Source: Hirudinaria manillensis
Lineage: Eukaryota; Annelida; Clitellata; Hirudinida; Hirudinidae
Reading direction: 5' to 3'
DNA length: 64,000 nt
Assembly (NCBI GenBank): GCA_034509925.1
Contig: CM067538.1
Location: 2,727,001 to 2,791,000 of the forward strand
In this document: positions 38,778 to 48,796 of the stretch, piece after piece
How positions within the stretch are numbered: position 1 is the first letter of the stretch
How the letters are laid out: every line of letters starts with the position of its first letter
Translations under genes and position numbers: made by a program
The notes under the pieces: model-generated
What the model was told of the DNA's origin: nothing
What the model saw: only the letters and a program-made list of their open reading frames with translations
Databases searched by the model: none

Positions 38778-39755
38778 TAATAATATATTTTCAACTCAAA
38801 TCAATCACAGGGCACGCACGAGAATATCGCCTGACTTGTGATATTCATAATCGTCGATGTTGGAATTAAAAAAGAAAATATTCGAAATAATCCAATAATT
38901 CAATTTCGACCGCCAATTTAAACGTGCATTGTTAAAGATTGATTAATTCATCTGGAGTATATAATGCATCCAGAGTATATAATGCATCTAGACTATGCAA
39001 TGCATCTAGAGTATATAATGCATCTAGATTATATAATGCATCTAGAGTATATAATGCATCCAGAGTATATAATGCATCTAGACTATGCAATACATCTAGA
39101 GTGTATAACGCATCCAGAGTATATAATGCATCTAGATTATATAATGCATCTAGAGTATATAATGCATCTAGATTATATAATGCATCTAGACTATGCAATA
39201 CATCTAGAGTGTATAATGCATCTAGAGTACATATACTTCCATCCAAACCTCTTGTCTTTATGGTGGGTTTTCTAAAATGTTAGGGGTGGCGTTTTCAAGT
39301 CTAAAATATTTGTTATAAAGCTTAATTAATATAATTAATTAATTTAAAAAATTAAAATTAATTTTAAAATGATTTATAACTAACTAATTAATTAATTAAT
39401 TCAACGGATAATTCATCCATTCACCCAAGATGCATGGAATTTCAACATTTCCAAAAATTTGGCAAATAGATGAAAATAAATTTAAAATCTAAATAAATAC
39501 TCCTAGATAAATTTGTCATGAATTTGTCACCATATGACTTAGAATCAATAAGACTATGGTTAATTATAAAAATAATAATTTAATAATTGTAAATATTTAT
39601 TATTAAAAAAATAATAATATAATCCGGTAAATTGGGAAAAAAATAATTTCCTGAAAGCATGGATGCGCCAACGAGAATACTTATTATTATAATAATAATT
39701 ATTATTATTATTTGGATTAATGTAATGCATTGTAATGTAATAATAATAATAATAA

Positions 39756-39786
<31 letters not shown>

Positions 39787-39896
39787 AAGAAGAAGAAGAT
39801 TAACAATAATAATTAATAATAATTAATAATAAGAAGAATGAACACTCTCTAAATATAAACTACGAAATATTTACAAAATAATAACAAGGAGTACTT

Positions 39897-39927
<31 letters not shown>

Positions 39928-42900
39928 TTTTTTTTTTTTTTTATTTTATTTTTTTTTTTTTTTTATTTTTTTTTTTTAAATTTCTTTGTCGATCGTTTTG
40001 AATTCTTTTTTTTACATTCTTCCCCGGGAAAATAACGGCAGACGACAGTTGAGTGTGTTTACGTTTCGAGTCGATGTGGCACCTTTCAAGTATTTGCTGT
40101 CAACGCCTCTCATGTAGAGTTATTTCCAGGTGGTCATATTGCTGGTGATGACGACGACGACGACGATGATGATGAAGACGACGACGATGATGGTGATAAT
40201 GATAGTGATGATATATTGGATCACACTGATGGTGACTAATGAGAAAGTATGGCGGTGTTGATGATGTAACGGATTATCAAGTTTGTGTATGTTTGTGTTT
40301 ACGATTCCATCGTAATATCTTTTTTGATTAATGACTTTCCAAAGTTACGAATGTTGTTTCTTTTTCTTCTTAAAAGTTTTCAATTTAAAGCAGAAAAATA
40401 TTTATTTTTCTTTATTTTTAAATAAAAGAAAATATAAATTTTACTTTTAAATAATAAAAATATTATTTTTCTTTCAAATTCTTCGTTTTTAAGACTTTTC
40501 ATCTTTGAAGGACAAACATTTTTGAAAGAAGAACCTAACATTCAATGTGAGGACGATGATGATGACGACGACGACGATGATGACGGTGATGATAAAGTAT
40601 GTGCAGGTGAAGACGATGGTGGCGTTGTTGTTGCTGTTAATAATAAGCAGCAGAGCCTGGAAATAAATAATTATTAATTAAAATTCTGAAACTAATTTCA
40701 ACTTTATTTCATAAATTTGATTTTAATTTCTTTAAAAAAATAAAAAAAACCCAACAAAACAAAATTCGCCTGATTGATGCGAAATGTTCATTTTAACGAC
40801 CACAGGTCGACAGAAATAGATCATGTCTTCTGGAAATTCCCACGACTAATTATAGAAGTGGGTTTTTCCAGATTCGTCGGACCTCCCCCCTACTTTCCTT
40901 TATGAACGTTTCCTTCAGGGTTTAGAGAAGTTCAGGCATCCATTTTATCCGTGCAGGTGTTTTGAAAATGGAAAAAGGTTTTTTTGGGGGTTTTTCCAAA
41001 ACATTTTCTTTATTTTTTTTCTCACATTTCCCTTCAAAATGTATCATTTCAGAAAGGTTGCATAATTTATTCATAAAATCTGTAAAAAAAAAATAATCTT
41101 TTCTTATTTTCATAAGTAAATTATGTCGTCACCATATCAATTATAATTTTTCCTTGTCATGAAAAAGTACTTTTACCACCATCTCTCTACATCCATCACC
41201 GCCGTCATCGTCGTCGTCGTCATCATCATCATCATCATCATCAACTCCAGACGGATGAAACAAGATTTGCATCTCATCCCAGAAAATTACCAAATGTGAC
41301 TACGGTCGTTTCCTTGACGGCGATGACGACGACGACGATGGTGGTGGGTGGGGGGTGTGGAGATTAAATGAGGGGCAATTGGTTCCTTTCCATTTCTTTT
41401 TAGTCGCTTTTAGTTAATCGAAGCTTGATGACAATTCAATCACGTGCAATTCAATCGAATACAATCCAATATCTACCCCCAAACTCTACCCTAAAAACTC
41501 TACCCCCAAATTCTACCCCCCATTCTACCCCCAAATTCTACCCTAAAAACTCTACCCCCAAACTTCACCCCCAAACTCCACCCCCAAACTTCACCCCTTA
41601 ACTTCGTCTCAAACTCCACCTTTAAATCCACCACTATTCACCAAAATTTCACTCGAAACACCAAAGAGTGATAACATTTACAGTCTGGCTTTTGACTCTT
41701 GTGAGATCATAGTTATGCATGGCTATGGTTCTGATGATGATGATGATGACGACGACGACGATGACGACCGTGATGGTGTCAAAGCCGAGAAGGTGACTGG
41801 ACGCTTTTAAATTTAAATTTTTCCTCCACGCCTAAGGTGCTAACGTTCACGATGTGAAGAATAAATCACCATCGTCGTCGTCGTCGTCGTCACCATTATC
41901 GTCGTCGTCGTCGTCATCAAAAAATGCATTCAAAATGGAATCTCAATGCAAAGTAAAGAATGTAAAGAAGAAGAACCTCCGCAATTGTTGTTATTGATTT
42001 GAATTCATCGATTGCAATCGTACATTTCTTGATATTTAGCAAATAAACACCAATTTATATTAATTAATTGTAAATAATTGAATGGAATCGTTGACGACGT
42101 TGATGCATGTCTGACTGTAATTTCTCCTCGTTCGTGTGCTTCATCCTCATCAGGCAACTTTCATCATTTGCCGGCATCATTATCATCATCATCATTATCA
42201 TTATCATCATTATCATTATCATCATCATCGTCATCCTCATCACCATCATTACGCCATCGTCGATCATCAATAGCAATACACTCACCATTGTCGTCATCAT
42301 ATCGAATGAGGTTTGAATGTTGCTGATGTTGGTGTTGATGATGGTGATGATGATAATTTGATGCATGTTATAAATGACGTTAAAATATCAATTTAAATTA
42401 AATTAAATAATAATCGAATAACACAAAAAGAACCGAATTGGAATATTCTCTAATAAGTCAATAAATAAATCAGCCAATCAATCAAATCAATCAATCAATT
42501 AATCAATCAATCAACAAACATTCGTCCACGTTCGCAGACGATCAAGCTATCCGAGTCGCCGGAAAAGAGCGCCAAAAGTCGTGCACGTTACGAAACTGCC
42601 TACTTCAGCTTCGGTAACTTCGACTGGAATCTGTTGCTGTTTCCAAGCGGTGACTGCCCGGAGATGGAAGGGAGGTTCATCACCTCCATCAACAGACTCA
42701 GTAGTTTCGACAACATCTGCAAGATCAAATACCACGTTCGTTTTGTTATTTCTTTGTTTGCTTGTTTGTTTGTTTGTTTGTTTGTTTGTTTGTTTGTTTG
42801 TCGTCGTTGTTCTTGTTGTTGCTATTGCTGTTGTCGTTGCCCCACACCCACCCTGGTCTGACCCTCCCCCAGTGGATATCATGCCTCCTCCGTCATCGAC

Positions 42901-45900
42901 GAAAGGGAGTGTCCAATGACCGGAAGCACTGAAACGTTAAATAAATGTTGTTGTTGTTTTGAATAAACTTATTTTTCTTCAACCGTCAATGACCCCGTGA
43001 CACCGCTCGACCTTTTAGGGACTTGAGTTGACCTTTTAAGCGACCTAAGGAGACCCGCTCGCAGCCTAATTGAGACAAATTATTATCTATGATGATGGTG
43101 ATGATGATGATGATCAATGATTGATTGATTGATTCTTTGCGAAAGTGAACTTAATTATTTACAATTTGTTTTTAGTGTCTTCTTTTCCTTCTCCTTCTCT
43201 TCGATCCATCAATAAAGTCTGTCACGAAAATGGAGCACGAATAATAAATTCTACTTTAAATAAAATACCCCAATTACTTCTTGTAAATGGCCAATTTGTT
43301 TCATAAGCTTCGCGGGTCATACGTCACACCATGGAGCTCGGATTAACGACTTATGGAAATATTTTAATCCGCCAGGTGTCGGTCGAAGTCGCTTCGACAT
43401 CGTCGTCGTCATCCTCTCCCTCGCTGTTGTTTCAATCGGACGGGACGATTGAATCCATGGTTGATGCATCCGGCAAAAGTCGTCTGCCTCATCAGCTGCA
43501 GAAGCTTCAGCGTCAGGAAGATAACATCTCAAAGGGGGGTATCTTCTCTTTCAGGTAGACTCCACCGTGATAGCCATCATCAATATCATCATCGTCGTCG
43601 TCATCTTCATCATCATAATCATCACGACAACCTTCACCATCTTCGTCATCATTAACGTATGCACTATCATGAACAAATCATTAGACGACCGGCAAAAAAA
43701 AGCAGGAAATATCCACTGAACGAAACATCCTTTCAATTATTCCCCAACCTCCCCACTCCCAACTCCCACCCCAATTTCCAACTCCCCCTTCTCTCAAATG
43801 AAAAACAAAAAGAGATCCTCGGCAACCTATCTTTCGAACGACCCGCCATAATTTCAATTTCAAGGTCACAAGGAGGCTCCGGAAGTCCGGGTCTGATGAA
43901 CGTCCGTCTGCTCTTGAGATCCTGCTCCGTGGTTGGAGAGGCCACCCTACGTCCTTTCGTGCCCGGCAAGAACAGGGTTCGCATGTACGACCGGGAGGAG
44001 CAGGCCTGGACCCTGGAGACTGACGTCAGCGTCGACAGACTCCTGCTGAGACTCTTCTACGATGACGTCAGTCACGTACCGCGAGGCCACGCCCGTCGTG
44101 TCACGTGGTCCGTCTCGGTGCTTCCGGCCATTGGACACTCGCTGCCGTCGATGACGGGGGGCCTGGTGTCCACTGGGGGGTCGAGTCAGGTCAGAGTGGG
44201 TGTGGGGCAACTGGTGGTCGGAGAGACGAGATCCTGTTACTACGTTCAGACCGATGTCGACGAAGGACAGAGTATCACCACTGACATTCCTACTGCTGAG
44301 GTGATTACGAGGATTGTGAAGACGATGATGATAGTGATGTTAGTGCCCAGTCTCGGTGCTTCCGTCAATAGGACACTCCATGCCGCCGATGACGGGGGGG
44401 TCTGGTATCCACTGGGGGGGTCGAGTCAGGTCAGGATGGGAAGCACCGAGACTTACCCTGATGGTGATGGCGATGATGATGGTGACAGTGATAGTGCTAG
44501 TGGTGGTGGTGTGGTGAAGGTGGCGATGATGATGATGATATGTTAACGGTATTTCCGTGCTAATAGTTTCCTGGAACTTGATTCGAGCGTGTCAAGGGCA
44601 GAAAGTGATTGCAGCAAGTGATGATAGGGTCAGTGGGTTCGCGCAAGTGACGGAGGTCATTAAGTTCACCACGGAGGTGGTAAACGTTTTGTACCGAATC
44701 GAAGTGCCAGAAATTATGCTAATTGCTGTTCAGCTTAATGCTTAAGGCACATCCTCCAGCCAATCAAAATTCAATTATTCACCGCGTTTGGCTTAGCGAC
44801 GGCCAGTGAAAGCTGCAGTCACAACTTAAAAGGCCTACTTAATATTCAATATTTGTCTTATTTGAAATTCAATCAGTCAATCATTTCAATCGGGCTAATT
44901 AAATGAATGATCAGCTGAGACACAGCGGAGTTTACCTGGAAGAAAAGGACGGGGGTCAGATGACTTTACACCTGGAATGGATTGATTCTCACCTGTTGTT
45001 CATGGACAGGTGGCAACTGTCTGATGACGTCATCGTCAAGCAACGTCATCAGATGAGGTTTCATTTTTTATTTGGAAAAGATGATTATGATGATGGCGAT
45101 GATAATGGAGATTGTGTTGTGATGGTTATGATGATGGAGATGATGATAGTGATGGTTGTGACGACGATGACGATGGCGATGAAATGGGAATATTAAATAG
45201 AACAAAAGATAGACGCGACCATATTAATAAAAATTTGTTCATGAAATCAACGATTATGATAACGATGATAACGGTCCTTTAAAAAAATTATATGCTGCCA
45301 TTGCGTGGCACCAATCTCATAACTTATTTCTTTACAAATCTGATAATAAAAAGATAATTAAAATTATTTTTTTTCTGATCAAATATTTTGAGTGTATAAA
45401 CGTTCACGAAAGATGCAAGAATAACAACGGCAAGCTAAATTACAGTCCGCCCAATATAAATAGGAAAAAGTGATTTTTGTGATAACTCAGGAAAATTCAG
45501 GAAATTTTCAGGAAAATTACTCAAATTTTAGAATGTTATGTAACTAATGTTTATAAATTTATTTATAAAAATGTACAAAATCAAATCAAATCATATAATC
45601 CGACTTAACCAGAAACTGAAAGATCACAAAGTTTGTGTTTGCATCTCTTTGGGTACCCGAGAGAAAACATTGTCTGCACTGTTAAAAAAACTGCAGAAAT
45701 TCCATCAGCGTTATTTTAAATTTACAATCAATTTACATCAAGATTTAAAACCACTACCAGTGTGATGATAGTGAATCCGAACAGGTGAACTCGTATTGTT
45801 GGTGCTAGGTGTATTGCTAGGTTTGGAAGGAAGACTGAACAGGCTCTGACTTCAGGCCTAAGTTGTCGCTGCGGTGTCAGCCTAAGGTGTCCTTAGAATC

Positions 45901-46403
45901 ATCTTGGACCCTTTTTGCAAAGGCAGCAATCACCTTAAGCAAGATAAAAGTTAAAACTTTGGAACCAATTTTAAAAACTAATTTCAGTGTATAATCGTTG
46001 TCATCATTTAATCATATTTTATAAACTTTTGTTTTTTTATGTATCTCTTTTTTTTCCTTTTGAGTTTCTTTTTGGGAGGAAAATTTCTGGATAGTAATGA
46101 TGATGATGATGATGTTTTAACTCCGACGACGACGGCGACGATGATGATGATTAATATTAAATTTGATATTATATTAACAGGTCATATTAAATTCAATCCT
46201 TGTACCTAACAACTGAAGCATCCTGCTTTTCCAACAGACAGGAATTAACTTCTTTGGAGTCCGAAAACCTGGCACTGGAGAAACAGGTGCACGTTTACCA
46301 GATGTCACTCGCCCGGAACAACACGGACGTCGGTCCTGGTTACCTCAACCATGACGTCAGATCAATCAATGCACCTCCTAATGACGTCATGAACCCTTAT
46401 TAA
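23001..46403 (+). CDS. Protein with tandem MATH/TRAF-like domains and a short C-terminal coiled coil; not recognised by name
   Basis: Seven exons join in phase to 522 residues: 23001-23258 (ATG in good context, GCGATGG, with an in-frame stop upstream), 26078-26266, 42538-42735, 43376-43554, 43865-44300, 44915-45057 and 46238-46403 (TAA). Residues about 15-149 look like one MATH fold: RWSFVASR, then [30 protein letters not shown] and WFVIELEMK follow the usual strand order of that family. Residues about 150-215 ([16 protein letters not shown]) begin a second similar unit, which continues through the Ser-rich exon 43376-43554. The fifth exon ([37 protein letters not shown]) looks like a further beta-rich domain. 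The tail [19 protein letters not shown] is heptad-like. There is no signal peptide and no membrane span, so a cytosolic role is likely. Exons are much richer in GC than the introns. The 26267-42537 intron is about 16.3 kb. Function is unknown; MATH domains usually bind peptides or receptors. Confidence 0.75.
23259..26077 (+). other. First intron of the MATH-like gene
   Basis: Opens with a GAT/GAC/GGT tract (23265-23495) directly after the donor, then AT-rich DNA with a 24-bp ATATTTTAAAA-type tandem (24728-24840). A GC-rich patch at 25130-25200 contains several small palindromes. No extra exon was found. Confidence 0.6.
27549..27810. repeat. (CCAT)n microsatellite with CCGT variants
   Basis: Nearly pure CCAT to about 27700, then increasingly interspersed CCGT and CCGC units. 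The array is open in several frames on both strands (His-Pro-Ser-Ile type and Trp-Met-Asp-Gly type); these are repeat artefacts. Confidence 0.97.
29267..29690. repeat. 14-bp tandem array with a 28-bp higher-order period
   Basis: Units AAAATATTTATATT and AAAATATTTACATT alternate almost strictly for about 15 double copies, with two or three exceptions (for example two TATATT units in a row near 29560). Confidence 0.95.
31373..32996 (+). mobile_element. Decayed Tc1-type DNA transposon
   Basis: A 1624-bp element flanked by TA on both sides (31371-31372 and 32997-32998). Terminal inverted repeats of 28 bp share GTCATAAAGATAG and ACAGGT: the left end is AAGAGCACGTCATAAAG... and the right end, inverted, is CAGTGCCCGTCATAAAG..., with about five mismatches, most of them at the outer left tip. 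It sits in the same orientation as the host MATH-like gene, inside its 16-kb intron. Confidence 0.92.
31727..32682 (+). pseudogene. Tc1-family transposase, broken
   Basis: The N-terminus [18 protein letters not shown] and the helix-turn-helix region [20 protein letters not shown] are clear, followed by the GRPKKL motif typical of Tc1 proteins. The first continuous stretch stops at 31984 (TAG after DLKK); homology then jumps frame around 31986-32000 and again near 32040-32150. In the catalytic region the first aspartate position reads FSGEKKFN where Tc1 has FSDEKKFN; the second is kept (HDNAPLYTA) and the glutamate is kept (SPIENVWG), 34 residues further on, so the family is DD34E. At least two more stops interrupt the C-terminal part (after TKLFY at 32455 and near 32600). 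The enzyme cannot be active. Confidence 0.9.
33978..34194. repeat. (TATAA)n pentanucleotide array
   Basis: About 43 copies with no visible interruption over about 217 bp. Confidence 0.98.
35545..35912. repeat. Complex minisatellite built on GTTGTGAGTGTTGTTCTGT
   Basis: Alternating sub-units 'CATGAGTTGGTATTGTTGTG' and 'TATATGCGTTGGTGTTGTTG' arranged in a period of about 100 bp, three to four times. Reverse frames stay open (His-Asn-Thr type) because of the repeat. Confidence 0.9.
38073..38094. repeat. GC-rich palindrome
   Basis: CGGCCCGC (38073-38080) and GCGGGCCG (38087-38094) around TGCAGT, inside a GC-rich island of about 38040-38160 in very AT-rich intron. The function is unknown; an RNA hairpin is possible. 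Confidence 0.7.
38952..39232. repeat. 18-bp minisatellite, about 15 copies
   Basis: Unit GCATCTAGAGTATATAAT with variants (TCTAGA/TCCAGA, GTATATAA/CTATGCAA). As 18 is a multiple of three, forward and reverse frames are open for about 100 codons each; they are not taken as genes. Confidence 0.95.
39735..39985. repeat. AAG/AAT microsatellites and T-rich homopolymer
   Basis: (AAT)n then (AAG)n at 39737-39800, then (TTTA)n leading into broken poly-T at 39895-39978. No gene. Confidence 0.9.
41473..41630. repeat. CTACCCCCAAACT-type degenerate tandem repeat
   Basis: Ten or more variants of (T)CTACCCCCAAATT and CTCTACCCTAAAAA. It only superficially resembles telomeric CCCTAA. Confidence 0.8.
44112..44453 (+). 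repeat. Duplicated piece of the fifth MATH-gene exon, second copy in the next intron
   Basis: 44112-44200 (coding) and 44350-44440 (intronic) match at roughly nine positions in ten, both starting GTCTCGGTGCTTCC and passing through GACACTC, GATGACGGGGGG and GGTCGAGTCAGGTCAG. The intronic copy is bounded by perfect 15-bp inverted repeats, AGTCTCGGTGCTTCC (44349-44363) and GGAAGCACCGAGACT (44439-44453). Confidence 0.85.
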
Positions 46404-47042
46404 TAAATAAGTCTAAAAATAGATGTTGTGCACGGGCTTCAAACCTTATAATGTCCTTGTCTTGTGAGTTTGTGAGCGCCAATCGATCGCTTTTTCAATT
46501 TCCACTTCGCAGTGCTTGGCACCCTTCGATGATGATATCATCATGATATATATCATATCATTTTTGACTCGTACGGAGATCTTTTTCATTTCGTTGTGAT
46601 GAAACTTTGATGTTGTAACATGCTTTTGACTTTCAACTTGTGAGGTGGTTGGTTGGTTGATATATTTTTTTTGTCGATTCTAGGCAATTTTCAATCATTT
46701 TCAATCAATTTATTCGCATTTAAAGGATATTATTTTCTATATTTTCTACAAATTGTTCGTCGCAGAGTCGTGATCTTGGTGTTCTGATGGCTTAAAGTTT
46801 TTGACTTGAATTTATTTTTTGCACGACGCAAGGAATTTTGCAAATATATTTGGATGCACGGATGTCTCTCGATATTTTAAAATATAATATTAATAAATAA
46901 TAATAATAATAATTCGGTTCATTAGAGTGACAATGTCCGGTGGACTTCAAGGCCACTGAGGGGGGTGAGGATGAATTCCCTGGAGAGGAAAACAGAAATT
47001 ACACAAGAACGAAAAAAGTTTGATAACAAGACGAAGCATATA

Positions 47043-47182
47043 TTGAATGGAATTAAGGCATAAATATAATATCTTGCTTGATTCTTATATCTTATATAAT
47101 TAATATATATCGTTGGAGGGCATATATAAACAAAACAGCTTAATCAAGTAAAATATTATATTTATGCCTTAATATATTCAAT
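47043..47182. mobile_element. MITE-like element with about 40-bp inverted arms
   Basis: The left arm 47043-47083 (TTGAATGGAATTAAGGCATA...) and the right arm 47142-47182, inverted (TTGAATATATTAAGGCATA...), agree over about 40 bp with about five differences. The spacer is about 58 bp. There is no coding capacity. Target duplication is unclear. Confidence 0.75.
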
Positions 47183-47324
47183 TATGAATAATAATCGTCG
47201 TTCGATTTTTCAAAATTCCTGTCCCTCTTAATATCTCTTAATATCGTCTTGGTTTCTTAACATTTCTACGATACATATCCGATATAGACCTTTCTGTTCG
47301 TAATAAACAAACAAAATAGTTATA

Positions 47325-47470
47325 TAAAAATGAATTAATTAAGTTAAAAATGAAATAATTAAATCAAAAATGAAATAATTAAATCAAAAATGAAATAATT
47401 AAATCAAAAATGAAATAATTCAATTTAAAATAAAATAATCAAATTAAAAATGAAATAATTAAATTAAAAA
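47325..47470. repeat. 20-bp tandem repeat, about seven copies
   Basis: Unit AATTAAATCAAAAATGAAAT with small variants. It is bracketed by two copies of TATATTCAATTATGAA...ATCGTCG (47172 and 47483). Confidence 0.85.
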
Positions 47471-48796
47471 TATATAAATATATTCAATTATGAACAAAAA
47501 TCGTCGGTTAGAATCAGATAGGGTTAGGAAACTCAGTTTCAATAATTTACTTTTTCCAGTTTCATTAAAGAAATTAATCTTTTGATCAGCCATTATGGAC
47601 TTCGTGGGCTCAAAATCCAATGATCCCAATGCATTTTTAATCAGCTGAAAACATTTATCAGACTCAAGATAAAAGTTAAGGTCTTTCTTTCATTCAGATT
47701 TTCAATAACTTCAAATTTCACGAAAGAAATAAATCTCATTTTGAACAAATTAGTAAAGCAGGGAAGTATTACGTCGGGAGGGCAGTGGTTTGTTTCCCCT
47801 TTGTTATCATTAGAGAATTGCACGGGCCGGGCTGGGCTACTTGACTTCAGGCAAATGAGCGGGTTTTGGAAGGCCATTATCATCTCAGCCAAGATTTGAA
47901 TATGTTAGAAGTTCTAGGCATTCAAACCCCGTCCCAGTTTAATAGGATGACTTGTAACCAATAACATGGCATAATATATAAAATTGAGTAATGTTGGTCT
48001 TACATTTAGCTTGTTATCATGAAATTAGAGGGCGTCCCCATAGTTTTACATATTTTATAAGTTCTAATCATCTAACCATGTAGACATAGACATTCTGCCA
48101 GATCCCAAAACAGTCTCGACGTGCCAAACAAAAAAATAATTCGCTTCGTGACTAACCCAGCCATGCCCCTGACTGTCGATGAGAAACAAGACCATCAGAT
48201 TGTTCGAGGATTGCCTGAAATGGCACATATTTGAGGTAGCTATTCAGTAATGAATTGAATATAGTTGTCTAGAAGTCATTGCGGTTAAGCAATGAAAATA
48301 AACAAAAGTTTGAAAATATTTCGTGCATTTATCCTGCAAATCAAGCCTGCGCGAGTTCGCCTTGGTCTGTTTCTATTCGTTCTATTTGTCCTCCCACAGT
48401 TAGTTATTTCACCCAGGTGTATGAAATCCATTTTGTTCTAACTAAATGTTTATATGTTCATGAATATTCAACGTTTTGTTGAGAGGAGGAGCATCTGGAG
48501 GTGTTATCACCAAGAAGTACGAAAATATCTTTCGATGTGCTCAGAGGGCGGGTGCTGTGCTAAGACGTAATTTTAATTTAGACAAAGTGTTTTATTTATA
48601 TTTATATAATAAAATTAATTTTAGTTCCTTTTCAATGCCCATAGTTTAAAATTAATATCATTCGATTTCGCTCCAAAAGTAAACAAAACTTTTATCGTGG
48701 ACAGTGGCTAATAAACAAGCCGGTCTCTTGGGATGCAATGATATTCAAGGATTCCTTTAATTAAACTCTCGATCTGAATTAAATTAATTAATTTGC

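Larger units (their letters stand above)
32999..42537 (+). other. Right part of the large MATH-gene intron
   Basis: AT-rich sequence with ATC tracts (33255-33370, 42175-42300), (TATAA)n, GAT tracts (35195-35325, 38450-38540, 40150-40215, 40550-40600), several minisatellites listed separately and a GC-rich palindrome at 38073-38094. No exon that I can support. Confidence 0.55.
46404..48796. other. Intergenic between the MATH-like gene and KIF16B
   Basis: Holds the inverted-repeat element at 47043-47182 and a 20-bp tandem at 47325-47470. Otherwise no gene is seen; open frames at 47641-47892 (minus) and 48279-48482 (plus) have no recognisable content. Confidence 0.5.

Noticed and set aside
38932-39283. 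Three overlapping repeat proteins of about 100 residues
   Set aside because: Product of an 18-bp tandem repeat.
41473-41630. Interstitial telomere repeat
   Set aside because: The unit is CTACCCCCAAACT-like, not TTAGGG/CCCTAA, and is irregular.
43659-43864. N-terminal extension of the fifth MATH exon
   Set aside because: The frame is open but Pro/Asn-rich and low-complexity; the acceptor TTTCAAG|G at 43865 gives the phase required by the previous exon.
45547-45765. 72-codon frame in the MATH-gene intron
   Set aside because: No recognisable content, and exons either side join in phase without it.
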